A stretch of 64,000 nt of DNA, from assembly GCA_030418545.1 (NCBI GenBank), contig QAIB01000014.1, positions 51,852 to 115,851 on the forward strand, given 5' to 3'. The stretch comes from Xenophilus aerolatus (GTDB lineage Bacteria; Pseudomonadota; Gammaproteobacteria; Burkholderiales; Burkholderiaceae_C). Shown here one piece after another: positions 1 through 8,412 of the stretch (positions are counted from its first letter, which is position 1; each line of letters begins with the position of its first letter). A program made the translations under genes and the position numbers. The notes below the pieces were generated by a model, which did not search any database, was not told where the DNA came from, and worked only from the letters and a program-made list of their open reading frames with translations.

Positions 1-1190
1 GGCTCCTTGGTCTTCCACACCACCTTGAACTGGCCGTCGGCCTGGATCTCGCCGATGAACACCGACTTGTGCAGGTGGTGGTTCTTCTCGTCCATCTTGC
101 TCACGATGCCCGAGGGTGCGTTGAAGGTCTGGCCGGCCATGGCGGCGATGACCTTGTCGACGTCGGTGCTCTTGGCCTTCTCGACCGCCTGCTTCCACAT
201 GTTGATGCCGATGTAGGTCGCTTCCATCGGGTCGTTGGTCAGCGGCTTGTCCTTGTGGCCGGCGATGTTCTTGGCCTTGGCATAGGCCGACCACTTCTTG
301 ATGAACTCGGTGTTGGCCGGGCTCTTGATGCTCATGAAGTAGTTCCAGGCGGCCAGGTGGCCGACCAGCGGCTTGGTGTCGACGCCGCGCAGTTCTTCCT
401 CGCCCACCGAGAAGGCGACGACCGGCACGTCCTTGGCCTTGAGGCCGGCGTTGCCCAGTTCCTTGTAAAAGGGCACGTTGGAGTCGCCGTTGATGGTCGA
501 CACGACGGCCGTCTTGCCGCCCTGGCTGAACTTCTTGATGTCGGCGACGATGGTCTGGTAGTCGCTGTGGCCGAAGGGGGTGTACTTCTCGTCGATGTCG
601 GAGTCCTTCACGCCCTTGCTCTTGAGGTAGGCGCGCAGGATCTTGTTGGTGGTGCGGGGGTACACGTAGTCGGTGCCCAGCAGCACCCAGCGCTTGGCGG
701 CGCCGCCTTCCTTGCTCATCAGGTAGTCGACGGCGGGAATCGCCTGCTGGTTGGGCGCGGCGCCGGTGTAGAAGACGTTCTTGGACAGCTCTTCGCCTTC
801 GTACTGCACGGGGTAGAACAGCAGGCCGTTCATTTCCTCGACGACCGGCAGCACCGACTTGCGCGACACCGAGGTCCAGCAGCCGAAGATGACCGAGACC
901 TTGTCCTGGCCCAGCAGCTGCTTGGTCTTCTCGGCGAACAGGGGCCAGTTGGAGGCCGGGTCGACCACCACGGGCTCGAGCTTCTTGCCGAGCACGCCGC
1001 CCTTGGCGTTGATCTCGTCGATGGCCATCAGCACCGTGTCCTTGAGCACGGTTTCCGAGATGGCCATGGTGCCGGACAGCGAGTGCAGCACGCCGACCTT
1101 GATGGTGTCCTGCGCGAAGGCAGGTGCGGCGCCCATCGCCGCGAGGGCGACGCTGGCGGTGATCGCCTTGAGGGTGAATCGACGTTGCAT
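1..1190 (-). CDS. urtA: Urea ABC transporter substrate-binding protein UrtA (3' end outside window)
   Basis: Periplasmic binding protein that delivers urea (or a short amide) to an UrtBCDE importer. The visible part is about 396 residues. It starts with a typical Sec signal peptide (MQRRFTLKAITASVALAA, cleavage near AFA-QD). The type-1 periplasmic fold follows (IKVGVLHSLSGTMAISE, KLEPVVVDPASNWPLFAEK), with the UrtA-typical stretches FGCWTSVSRKSVLPV, GLLFYPVQYEGEE and NDPMEATYIGI. The ATG is preceded by an AGAAGAG ribosome-binding site. The C-terminus, and probably the permease and ATPase genes, lie to the left of the window. A related amide or branched-chain amino-acid binding protein cannot be fully excluded, but the FGCWTS and YEGEE segments favour UrtA. 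Confidence 0.88.
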   Translation of the reverse strand, partial: MQRRFTLKAITASVALAAMGAAPAFAQDTIKVGVLHSLSGTMAISETVLKDTVLMAIDEINAKGGVLGKKLEPVVVDPASNWPLFAEKTKQLLGQDKVSVIFGCWTSVSRKSVLPVVEEMNGLLFYPVQYEGEELSKNVFYTGAAPNQQAIPAVDYLMSKEGGAAKRWVLLGTDYVYPRTTNKILRAYLKSKGVKDSDIDEKYTPFGHSDYQTIVADIKKFSQGGKTAVVSTINGDSNVPFYKELGNAGLKAKDVPVVAFSVGEEELRGVDTKPLVGHLAAWNYFMSIKSPANTEFIKKWSAYAKAKNIAGHKDKPLTNDPMEATYIGINMWKQAVEKAKSTDVDKVIAAMAGQTFNAPSGIVSKMDEKNHHLHKSVFIGEIQADGQFKVVWKTKE

Positions 1191-1309
1191 AAGGGCTCTT
1201 CTCCGGGTGGTGGTGTTGAAACGGTGGAGAGGAGTCTCAGTTGAACGACGTATGGCGCAAATACGCCGGGTGGCGTACACGGCGCGCCGTGCCCGGGGCA
1301 CGTGCGGCT

Positions 1310-2326
1310 TCAGGCGGAGGCGGTGCCGCGCAGGGCGCGCGCCACGAAGCGCCAGACCATGGCCGAGGCATCCGGCCCCTTGGGGTCGGAGTACGCACGC
1401 GCCGCGCCGCCGCTCCAGGCATGCCCCATGCCCCGCACGCGCACCAGCAGCACCTGCAGTGCGCCGCGGCGGCGGTACTCGACGAGCTCCATCGGCAGCC
1501 GCTGGCCGAGCTGCCGGGTCTGCAACGGCCCCGGCATGGCCTGCGAGGCGGTGGCCCAGGCTTGCGCGATCGCCTCGCCGCAAGCGAGCGACACGACCGT
1601 GTCGGCCGTGCCGTGCAGCACCAGCAGCGGCGGCAGCGGGCCGGCGGGGTCCAGGTGCGGTGGTCGGCGGCCGCGCATGGCGCTCAGGCCCGTGGCGGTG
1701 GAGTGGGCGGCGCCCGGCCCGACGCCCGCGGCCATGGCGACGGCGACGAAGCGCGAGGGATGCGTGGCCGCGAGCAGCGCCGCCAGGCTGGCACCCGCCG
1801 ACAGGCCCGCCACGGCCACGCGCGCGGGGTCGGCGCCATAGAGCGTGCAGACCTGGTCGACGGCCGCCAGCACCGTGGCGGCCTCGGCGGCGGCACGGCC
1901 GGTGCGGGCGTCGAACCAGTTCCAGCAGCCCTGCGCATTGGCCAGGCGGTCCTGCTCCGGGTAAAGCACGAGGAAGCGGTGTTTATCGGCCAGGCGGTTC
2001 ATGCGCGTGGCGACGGCGAAGTCGCGCCCGGTCTGGCCGCAGCCGTGCAGCATCACCAGCAGCGGCAGGCGCTCGCCCGTCAGGCGCGGGCCGGGCGGGC
2101 GGTACAGGTGGTAGCCCCGCGCGCCGGCCGGGCCGAGCGCCATGCCGGCGAGCCAGTCGCCCGGCCCGGGCGGCGGGCGGGTGCGCTCCTCGGCCGCCCG
2201 CTGCACCTGGCTGGCGACGCGCTTGCCGGCTTTCGTGGCCTGCCGCGTCACCTGGCGCGTGAAGGCCTTCATCTGCCGCTGGTAGGCGCGCGTGAGGATG
2301 GTGGAGGCGGAGAGCTTGCGGGGCAT
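1310..2326 (-). CDS. PHB depolymerase family esterase (LpqC-like)
   Basis: Alpha/beta hydrolase of 338 residues, probably an exported or cell-associated esterase acting on polyhydroxyalkanoate-type or other esters. The N-terminal 60 residues are basic and amphipathic. The catalytic domain begins around residue 70 with YHLYRPPG. It shows the oxyanion-region motif MLHGCGQTGRDF, the nucleophile elbow GLSAGAS, a strand LLVLHGTADTVV holding the likely acid, and a C-terminal GMGHAWSGG with the catalytic histidine. These are hallmarks of the extracellular type-1 short-chain PHA depolymerase domain. It sits alone between urtA and ppk2 on the same strand, with gaps above 100 bp on both sides. The true substrate cannot be read from sequence. 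Confidence 0.82.
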   Translation of the reverse strand: MPRKLSASTILTRAYQRQMKAFTRQVTRQATKAGKRVASQVQRAAEERTRPPPGPGDWLAGMALGPAGARGYHLYRPPGPRLTGERLPLLVMLHGCGQTGRDFAVATRMNRLADKHRFLVLYPEQDRLANAQGCWNWFDARTGRAAAEAATVLAAVDQVCTLYGADPARVAVAGLSAGASLAALLAATHPSRFVAVAMAAGVGPGAAHSTATGLSAMRGRRPPHLDPAGPLPPLLVLHGTADTVVSLACGEAIAQAWATASQAMPGPLQTRQLGQRLPMELVEYRRRGALQVLLVRVRGMGHAWSGGAARAYSDPKGPDASAMVWRFVARALRGTASA

Positions 2327-2444
2327 GGGCGGCCGCCCACGGTAGCAGCTTCGGGCCGGTCACCCTCGGATGCTATGAAAACAATAGCTGCCCGAGCAGG
2401 CTATGCGGGCGCCGCAGCCGGATTCGGCCGGGCCAAGCCGATGG

Positions 2445-3380
2445 TCAGTAGATCTCGGGCACCATCATCTCGGCAGGCACGGGATGGCGCAGGTAGTCGG
2501 CATGGCGCTCGCGTGCGGGCAGCACGACGGTGTCGCGCGGCACCTCTTCGTAGGGCAGCTGGCTGAGCAGGTGCGCGATGCAGTTCAGGCGCGCCTTCTT
2601 CTTGTCGACCGCCTGCACCACCCACCAGGGGGCCTCGGGGATGTGAGTGCGCTCCAGCATCGCCTCCTTGGCGCGGGTGTAGTCCTCCCAGCGGCGGCGG
2701 CTCTCCAGGTCCATCGGGCTGAGCTTCCACTGCTTGAGCGGGTCGTGGATGCGGCCCAGGAAGCGCAGGTGCTGCTCGTCGTCGGTGATGGAGAACCAGT
2801 ACTTGATGAGGCGGATGCCCGAGCGCACGAGCATCTTCTCGAACTCGGGCACGGTGCGGAAGAACTCCTCCACGTCCTCGTCGGAGCAGAAGCCCATCAC
2901 CTTCTCGACGCCGGCGCGGTTGTACCAGCTGCGGTCGAACAGGACCATTTCGCCGGCCGCCGGCAGGTGCGAGACGTAGCGCTGGAAGTACCACTGCGTG
3001 CGCTCGCGGTCGTTGGGCGCCGGCAGGGCGGCCACGCGCGCCACGCGCGGGTTCAGGCGCTGGGTGATGCGCTTGATCACGCCGCCCTTGCCGGCCGCGT
3101 CGCGGCCCTCGAAGAGGATCACCACCTTCTGCCCGGTGTGCTGCACCCAGTCCTGCAGCTTGACCAGCTCGCCCTGGAGGCGGAAGAGGGTCTGGAAATA
3201 CGCCTGGCGCGCGGCCTTGCCCTCGGGCTGGCGGCCCTCGATCTCGTCGAGGTTGCGGTCCTCGAGCTCGAGTTCGATCTCCTCGTCGTAGCTGTCGACG
3301 AGGTCGCGCGCGATGCGCTGCATCAGCTCGTCCTGGTCGTGATTCTGGAAGGAGTCCTGGAGGCCGCGGGTCAGCGTCAT
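2445..3380 (-). CDS. ppk2: Polyphosphate kinase 2 (PPK2 family)
   Basis: Cytosolic kinase that transfers phosphate between polyphosphate and nucleoside di- or monophosphates. At about 311 residues it has the usual length of a single-domain PPK2. The Walker A is GRDAAGKGG, the Walker B region is FDRSWYNRAGVE, and the lid and C-terminal segments KLSPMD, RTHIPEAPWWVV and KKKARLN are typical. The reading frame stays open upstream to 3644, but that would overlap the divergent ZntB-like gene, so the start was set at MTLTRGL; an ATG ten codons earlier (MARSS, 3410) is an equal alternative, and neither has a strong Shine-Dalgarno. Nucleotide preference cannot be told by eye. Confidence 0.92.
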   Translation of the reverse strand: MTLTRGLQDSFQNHDQDELMQRIARDLVDSYDEEIELELEDRNLDEIEGRQPEGKAARQAYFQTLFRLQGELVKLQDWVQHTGQKVVILFEGRDAAGKGGVIKRITQRLNPRVARVAALPAPNDRERTQWYFQRYVSHLPAAGEMVLFDRSWYNRAGVEKVMGFCSDEDVEEFFRTVPEFEKMLVRSGIRLIKYWFSITDDEQHLRFLGRIHDPLKQWKLSPMDLESRRRWEDYTRAKEAMLERTHIPEAPWWVVQAVDKKKARLNCIAHLLSQLPYEEVPRDTVVLPARERHADYLRHPVPAEMMVPEIY

Positions 3381-3496
3381 GGCAAGGCTTGGCGTCGATG
3401 AACGGGCCATGGTCATGGGCGGGCATGACATGCGCATGACAGACGGCGCCGCTGTCACGCCACCGACACGAAGCCGACACAAGATCGGCGGCTGCC

Positions 3497-4525
3497 GTGT
3501 CCACGCCCCTGCCCTCCTTCTCCCCCACCCCGGCCTACGGCGGCGACGCGACGGGGCTGATCTGCGGCTACCTGTTCGCGCCGGACGGCGGCGGCGCCCG
3601 CGCACTGGGGACCGAGGAGGCCGAGGCCTGGCTGGCGGCCGCACCCGCGCCCGGCGAATTCGCCTGGCTGCACTTCAACCTGAGCCACGCGCCGGCGCAG
3701 CGCTGGCTGGAACGCCACGCGGGCCTGCCCGACAGCTTCTACGAGGCGCTGCGGGACGGCCTGCACTCCACCCGCGTCGAGCGTGCCGACGACGCGCTGG
3801 TGGCGGTGATCAACGACGTGCACTTCGACTTCAGCTTCGAGCCCTCGGACATCTCCACGCTGTGGATCGCCGTCGGCCCGCGGCTGGTGGTCACGGCGCG
3901 CGCGAAGCCGCTGCGATCGGTCGATGCGCTGCGCACGGCGGTGCGCGCGGGCGACGCACCCAAGTCCAGCACCGAGCTGCTCGAGCACCTCATGCGCGCA
4001 CAGGCCGACGTGCTGGTGCACATCGTGCGCAGCGTCACGACCCGCATCGACGCGGTGGAGGACGACCTGCTGGCGGGCCGGATCGATCAGCAGCGCACCC
4101 GCCTGGGCGAGCTGCGGCGCGTGCTGGTGCGGCTGCAGCGGCTGCTGGCGCCGGAGCCGGCCGCCCTGTTCCGTCTGCTGCAGAAGCCACCCGGCTGGAT
4201 GGCCGAGGCCGATGCGCAGGGCCTGCGCGATGCCTCGGAAGAGTTCTCGGTGGTGCTGCGCGACATGGGCGGCCTGCAGGAACGCATCAAGCTGCTGCAG
4301 GAAGAGATCGCCGCCAACGTGCAGGAGGACAACAACCGCAGCCTGTTCGTGCTGACGGTGGTGACGGTGCTGGCACTGCCGATCAACATCCTGGCCGGCC
4401 TGTTCGGCATGAACGTGGGCGGCATCCCGCTGGCGGACAGCCGCCACGGCTTCTGGATCGTGGTGGCGATCGTCGCCAGCTTCACCGCGGCGGCTGCGTG
4501 GCTCGCCTTTCGCAAGAAGCCGTGA
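3497..4525 (+). CDS. CorA/ZntB-family metal ion transporter
   Basis: Inner-membrane channel-type transporter of the CorA superfamily, 342 residues. A long soluble N-terminal domain is followed by a coiled-coil stalk (roughly residues 160-275). Two C-terminal membrane segments follow, the first ending in the signature GMN in LFGMNVGGIPL and the second around FWIVVAIVASFTAAAAWLAF. The loop GMNVGGIP with no acidic EYMPEL-type extension, and the general layout, suggest the ZntB (zinc) branch rather than the Mg/Co CorA branch. The start is a GTG (MSTPLPSF). It is divergent from ppk2 with about 116 bp between the starts, so both promoters must lie there. Confidence 0.85.
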   Translation: MSTPLPSFSPTPAYGGDATGLICGYLFAPDGGGARALGTEEAEAWLAAAPAPGEFAWLHFNLSHAPAQRWLERHAGLPDSFYEALRDGLHSTRVERADDALVAVINDVHFDFSFEPSDISTLWIAVGPRLVVTARAKPLRSVDALRTAVRAGDAPKSSTELLEHLMRAQADVLVHIVRSVTTRIDAVEDDLLAGRIDQQRTRLGELRRVLVRLQRLLAPEPAALFRLLQKPPGWMAEADAQGLRDASEEFSVVLRDMGGLQERIKLLQEEIAANVQEDNNRSLFVLTVVTVLALPINILAGLFGMNVGGIPLADSRHGFWIVVAIVASFTAAAAWLAFRKKP

Positions 4526-4535
4526 GGGCCCGCGC

Positions 4536-4820
4536 TCAGGACGCCGGCGGGCTGGTCGCCTCGGCCGGGGCCTGGGCCAGTTCGTTGACCTGCATCGAGA
4601 GGTCGAAGAGCTTGGCCTTGCCGGCGTAGTAGCGGTCCAGGCGCCATTCGCGCAGGATGTCCAGCGCGAGCTGGAAGCCGTCGTAATCGAGTTCGTAGAG
4701 GGTCACCAGCTCGAAGCTGTGGCTGGATTCCAGCGCCAGCACCAGGCGCGAGAGCACGCGTGCGGTGGGATGGTCGGGCTGGCGCTCGATGAAGCGGCGC
4801 GCTTCCTTGATGGCATTCAC
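4536..4820 (-). CDS. Conserved hypothetical protein
   Basis: A 94-residue soluble, mostly helical protein of unknown function (NAIKEARRFIERQ, SSHSFELVTLYELDYD, ALDILREWRLDRYY). The frame extends to 4889, but the preferred start is the GTG at 4820. It has an AAAGAGAA ribosome-binding site just upstream, and the downstream sequence reads like a compact domain. No catalytic motif, signal peptide or membrane segment is visible. It converges on the ZntB-like gene with only about 10 bp between stops. Its look (aromatic and acidic, no Cys) resembles small conserved Burkholderiales proteins, but no name can be given. Confidence 0.7.
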   Translation of the reverse strand: MNAIKEARRFIERQPDHPTARVLSRLVLALESSHSFELVTLYELDYDGFQLALDILREWRLDRYYAGKAKLFDLSMQVNELAQAPAEATSPPAS

Positions 4821-5007
4821 TTTCGGTTCTCTTTCGTGTCGGCACGGCGGCCGACGTAGTCTTTGGACCGCAGGATTCTTGCGAGCCACCCCCCGAAAAA
4901 ATGTGACAACGCCGAGTCGGGTGCGGGGTTGCTATCGATTGCATAGCGGCGGGGGCGGGCAGTCGGGGACGCCAGCAGGGCCATCGCATGGTCCTTAAAA
5001 TCGCGGC

Positions 5008-5880
5008 GTGACTGCCTTCCTCAACGCCGACCTGCATTGCCATTCCGTGGTGTCGGACGGGACGATGACCCCGGAGGAACTGGCAATCCGCGCCCAGGCC
5101 AACGGCGTCGAGCTGTGGGCGCTCACCGACCACGACGAGGTCGGCGGCCAGCACCGTGCCGCCGCCGCGGCCCGCGCCGCGGGCATGGCCTACCTCACCG
5201 GCACCGAGATCTCGGTCACCTTCTGCAACGAGACGGTCCACATCGTGGGCCTGGGCTTCGACGCCGACAACGCCGAGATCACGCAGGGCCTGTACGACAC
5301 GCGCGGTGGCCGCGGCAAGCGCGCGCAGGAGATGTCCGAGCAGCTGGCGCAGGTGGGCATCCGCGGTGCCTACGAAGGGGCGCTGAAGTTCGTGGGCAAC
5401 CCCGAGCTGATCTCGCGCACGCACTTCGCCCGCTTCCTGGTCGAGCAGGGCTACTGCAAGGACACCTCGGAGGTGTTCCGCAAGTACCTGACCGAAGGCA
5501 AGCCCGGCTACGTACCGCACCGCTGGGCCAGCCTGAAGGACGCGATCCGCTGGATCAACGACGCCGGCGGCATGGCCGTGATCGCCCATCCCGGGCGCTA
5601 CAAGTTCACCGCCAACGAGGAATACGCGCTCTTCACCGAGTTCAAGGCCCACGGGGGCCGCGCGGTGGAGGTGGTGACCGGCAGCCACACGCCGGCCGAG
5701 TACGTCGAGTACGCCGACAAGGCGCTGGAGTTCGGCCTGGCCGCCTCCCGCGGCAGCGACTTCCACAGCCCCGACGAAAGCCACTGCGACCTGGGCAAGC
5801 TGCCGGTGCTGCCGGGCCAGCTGACGCCGGTCTGGGAGCTGCTGGCCGACCGCATCCAGCACGTGGCGCCCGCGCAGTGA
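5008..5880 (+). CDS. PHP-domain phosphoesterase (3',5'-nucleoside bisphosphate phosphatase / RNase AM-like)
   Basis: Cytosolic metal-dependent phosphatase of the PHP family, 290 residues, the usual length for the YciV/TrpH group that removes the 3' phosphate from 3',5'-nucleotides and trims RNA 5' ends. Metal-ligand motifs appear in order: DLHCHSVVSDG near residue 8, LTDHDEVGG near residue 40, GTEIS near 66, then IAHPGRY near 194 and GSDFHSPDE near 250. Translation starts at a GTG. The downstream transporter begins inside the stop codon, so the two genes are likely co-transcribed. Substrate is inferred from the family only. Confidence 0.86.
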   Translation: MTAFLNADLHCHSVVSDGTMTPEELAIRAQANGVELWALTDHDEVGGQHRAAAAARAAGMAYLTGTEISVTFCNETVHIVGLGFDADNAEITQGLYDTRGGRGKRAQEMSEQLAQVGIRGAYEGALKFVGNPELISRTHFARFLVEQGYCKDTSEVFRKYLTEGKPGYVPHRWASLKDAIRWINDAGGMAVIAHPGRYKFTANEEYALFTEFKAHGGRAVEVVTGSHTPAEYVEYADKALEFGLAASRGSDFHSPDESHCDLGKLPVLPGQLTPVWELLADRIQHVAPAQ

Positions 5881-6845
5881 GCGGCCCGGCCGCCGCCGCG
5901 CACTCCCAGCGCTCGCCCGATCCCTCGAAGCCGCCCGGCACGCCCGTGCGCGACCGGCAGGCCGAGCGCATCCTGGCCGGCATCGGCCTCACCATCCTGG
6001 CGACCGCGTTCTTCGCGGTGCTCGACACGGCCACCAAGGTGTCGACGGCGGTGGTGCCGGTGGTGATGGGCATCTGGTTCCGTTATGCCTTCCAGGCGGT
6101 GGCCACGTCGGCGCTGCTGTTGCCGGTGTATGGCACCCAGCTGCTGCGCACGCGGCACCCGCGCTACCACGTGCTGCGCGGGGCGCTGCTGCTGTCGAGC
6201 AGCGTGTTCTCCTTTCTGAGCCTGCGCTACATGCCGATGGCCGAGTTCACCGCCACGGTGATGGTGACGCCACTGGCCGTGACGCTGATCGCCTCGCTCG
6301 CGCTGAAGGAGCGCGTGTCGGTGCTGCGCTGGTCGCTGGTGGCGGGCGGCTTCGTGGGCACGCTGATCATCCTGCGGCCGGGTGGCGAGGCCTTCGGTTG
6401 GGTGATGCTGCTGCCGCTCGGGCTGGTGATCAGCAATGCGTGGTTCCAGGTGCTGACGAGCAAGCTGGCGCAGACCGAGAACCCGCTGACGATGCATTTC
6501 TACACCGGCTGGGTGGGCGCCTTGATCGCGGCCTGCGCCCTGCCCTTCTTCTGGCAGGCGCTGCCGGGCTGGCAGTGGTGGGCGCTGCTGTGCCTCATGG
6601 GGCTGATGGGGACCGTGGGCCACTTCATGCTGATCCTGGCGTACCAGCGGGCGCCGGCTTCGACGCTCACGCCCTACCTCTACGCGCAGATCGCCTTCGC
6701 GATCGTGGGCGGGCAATTGGTGTTCGGGCAGACGCCCGATGCGGTGTCGCTCGCGGGCATCGGGCTCATCGCGGTGTGCGGTGCGGCGGGGGCGTGGCTC
6801 ACGGTGAGGGAACGGCGGGTGCCGATTGCGCCGACCGAATCCTGA
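5877..6845 (+). CDS. EamA/DMT-family inner-membrane exporter
   Basis: Drug/metabolite transporter of about 322 residues with ten predicted membrane segments in two EamA repeats (first from about residue 33, LAGIGLTILATAFFAVLD; second around GWVMLLPLGLVISNAWF). Substrate unknown. The frame is open much further upstream, but that part overlaps the PHP gene in another frame; the GTG at 5877 overlaps the PHP stop as GTGA, a classic coupled start, and puts a 30-residue hydrophilic leader before the first helix. A typical DMT motif is seen in RYMPMAEFTATVMVTPL. It is the last gene before a large repeat-filled spacer. Confidence 0.84.
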   Translation: MSGPAAAAHSQRSPDPSKPPGTPVRDRQAERILAGIGLTILATAFFAVLDTATKVSTAVVPVVMGIWFRYAFQAVATSALLLPVYGTQLLRTRHPRYHVLRGALLLSSSVFSFLSLRYMPMAEFTATVMVTPLAVTLIASLALKERVSVLRWSLVAGGFVGTLIILRPGGEAFGWVMLLPLGLVISNAWFQVLTSKLAQTENPLTMHFYTGWVGALIAACALPFFWQALPGWQWWALLCLMGLMGTVGHFMLILAYQRAPASTLTPYLYAQIAFAIVGGQLVFGQTPDAVSLAGIGLIAVCGAAGAWLTVRERRVPIAPTES

Positions 6846-6998
6846 TGCATTCATGCGCACGATCGTCACGTTCGTGGCGAGTCTGGCTTGAGCGGCCGGC
6901 TGGGTTGGGCTGGCGGGCGATTGCGCTTCTTGGTTTTTTGCTTCTTGGTTGTGGGTGTTCGGGCGCTGTGGGGCTGAACCCGGCCGGCGGCGCCGGTG

Positions 6999-7112
6999 TG
7001 CGTTCTCCGGCTCAGGCTCGCGCTGACTGGCGTGCGGCACGACGGTGGTGCTCGCCTGGAATCGACGTGCCTGAGAGACTGCACGGCGCCGCGAATGGCG
7101 CCTGCGCCCGCA
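6999..7112. repeat. Left arm of a 114-bp imperfect inverted repeat
   Basis: This arm is the reverse complement of 7348-7461. Over its inner 50 bp, which contains GAGAGACTGCACGGCGCC, the two copies differ by about one base; the outer 60 bp are more divergent but alignable, both ending in GCGTTCTCC. It lies in the 850-bp spacer between the EamA gene and the YciO-like gene, where no convincing coding sequence exists. A further element, GTGGATCGGCCGGCA, also occurs twice in the spacer (about 7140 and, inverted, about 7498), so the whole spacer is built of shuffled repeat blocks. Confidence 0.85.
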
Positions 7113-7217
7113 CACCGGCACCACCGGCCTGGACGGTGGGGTGGATCGGCCGGCATGAGGCGGGCGCGTTGGTGTAGTCGCAGCGCCTTGCTGCCGCTGC
7201 CCTTGATCCTCCCCCAC

Positions 7218-7277
7218 CCGTTCGGGTTGAGCTTGTCGAAACCCTGCGCAGCGCTTCGACAGGCTCAGCGCGAACGG
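7218..7277. repeat. 60-bp palindromic intergenic element between the inverted-repeat arms
   Basis: An imperfect palindrome with outer arms CCGTTCG and CGAACGG and inner arms built on TTGAGCTTGTCGAA and TTCGACAGGCTCAG. It has the look of the REP-like palindromes common in Comamonadaceae intergenic regions. It sits almost midway between the two 114-bp arms. No gene overlaps it. Confidence 0.8.
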
Positions 7278-7347
7278 TGATGGGCCATCAAGAACGGACA
7301 AAAAAAGCGCAGTGCAGCACAGCGCCTCAGGGCGGTGGTCGTGGGCC

Positions 7348-7461
7348 TGCGGGCGCAGGCGCCATTCGCGGCGCCGTGCAGTCTCTCAAGCACGTCGATG
7401 GACAGCGAGCACACAGGCAGCACGACAAGCCGGTCAGCGCGAGCCTGAGCAGGAGAACGCA
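7348..7461. repeat. Right arm of the 114-bp inverted repeat
   Basis: Inverted partner of 6999-7112, same length, with nearly identical sequence at the end facing the centre of the element (TGCGGGCGCAGGCGCC). Together with the central palindrome the structure could fold into a long cruciform or RNA hairpin of about 460 nt. Confidence 0.85.
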
Positions 7462-7693
7462 GGCCCGCGGCCGCCGCCAGCGCCCCCGCCCGTCGTGCCG
7501 GCCGATCCACACGCAGCGCCAGAACAAGCCACCATGAAAAGCCCAAAACAAGCCCAGCAAAGAAAGTAACGAACGTGACGATTCCGCTCGCAGCCCAGAA
7601 GCAGCAAGGGCTGCAGCCCGATTGCACTTACACCGTCAACATCACCTCACGCCTCCTACAGCAGGCGCACGCCGCATTCGGGACAATCCCCTC

Positions 7694-8329
7694 ATGGCCC
7701 AGTTCTTCGAAGTGCATCCTGACAACCCGCAACCCCGGCTGCTCAAGCAGGCGGCCGCGCTGCTGGCCAAGGGTGAGATCCTGGCCGTTCCGACCGACTC
7801 GAGCTATGCGCTGGTGTGCCACCTCGACGACAAGGACGCGGTCGACCAATTGCGGCGCATCCGGCAGGTGGACGAGAAGCACCACCTCACCCTGCTGTGC
7901 CGCGACCTGAGCGAACTCGCCAACTACGCGCGCGTCGACAACCGCCAGTACCGGCTGCTCAAGGCCGCCACGCCGGGGCCCTACACCTTTCTGCTCGAAG
8001 CGACCAAGGAAGTGCCGCGGCGCGCGAGCCACCCGCAGCGCAAGACCATCGGCCTGCGCGTGCCCGAGCACAAGGCCTTGGGCGAACTGCTGATGCTGCA
8101 CGGCGAGCCGCTGCTCGCGACCACGCTCATTCCGCCCGGCGAGACCGAGCCGCTGAACGACGCGGCCGAGATCCGCGAACGCTTCGAGAAGCAGATCGGC
8201 GGCGTCGTCGACTCGGGCGCCTGCCCGTCGGAACCGACCACCGTGGTCGACCTCACGCCCATGGGCAGCGGCGACGACCCGGTGCTGGTGCGCAAGGGCC
8301 GAGGCCCGCTGGCCCCGCTGGGCCTCTGA
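7694..8329 (+). CDS. Sua5/YciO/YrdC-family protein (threonylcarbamoyl-AMP synthase-like)
   Basis: A 211-residue YrdC-fold protein. The dinucleotide-binding segments ILAVPTDSSYALVCHLDDKDAV, LTLLCRDLSEL, TPGPYTFLLEATKEVPRR, KTIGLRVPEH and TTLIPPGE follow the order of the YciO branch. The family contains the tRNA t6A threonylcarbamoyl-AMP synthase TsaC and YciO, whose role is less clear; this copy looks closer to YciO. The frame is open further upstream into the repeat spacer, but MAQFFEVHPDNPQ matches the family N-terminus, so that ATG was chosen. It is followed by an M50 protease gene on the same strand. Confidence 0.87.
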   Translation: MAQFFEVHPDNPQPRLLKQAAALLAKGEILAVPTDSSYALVCHLDDKDAVDQLRRIRQVDEKHHLTLLCRDLSELANYARVDNRQYRLLKAATPGPYTFLLEATKEVPRRASHPQRKTIGLRVPEHKALGELLMLHGEPLLATTLIPPGETEPLNDAAEIRERFEKQIGGVVDSGACPSEPTTVVDLTPMGSGDDPVLVRKGRGPLAPLGL

Positions 8330-8412
8330 CCGCATCCGCCGCACGCGCGCACGGACCCGTCGGGCGCCGTTTGCGCGCCGGGCGAGCGCCGGCCGTCTGA
8401 GACAATCCCGCG

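Noticed and set aside
69..2262. Long plus-strand open frames (391 and 467 codons) across the urtA and esterase genes
   Set aside because: They are antisense to genes with clear family motifs, and their translations are Val/Leu/His- or Arg/Pro-rich, as expected for antisense frames in high-GC DNA.
7265..7627. Several 80-120 codon frames inside the repeat-rich spacer
   Set aside because: They coincide with inverted repeats and palindromes, occur on both strands with low-complexity translations, and lack good start sites.
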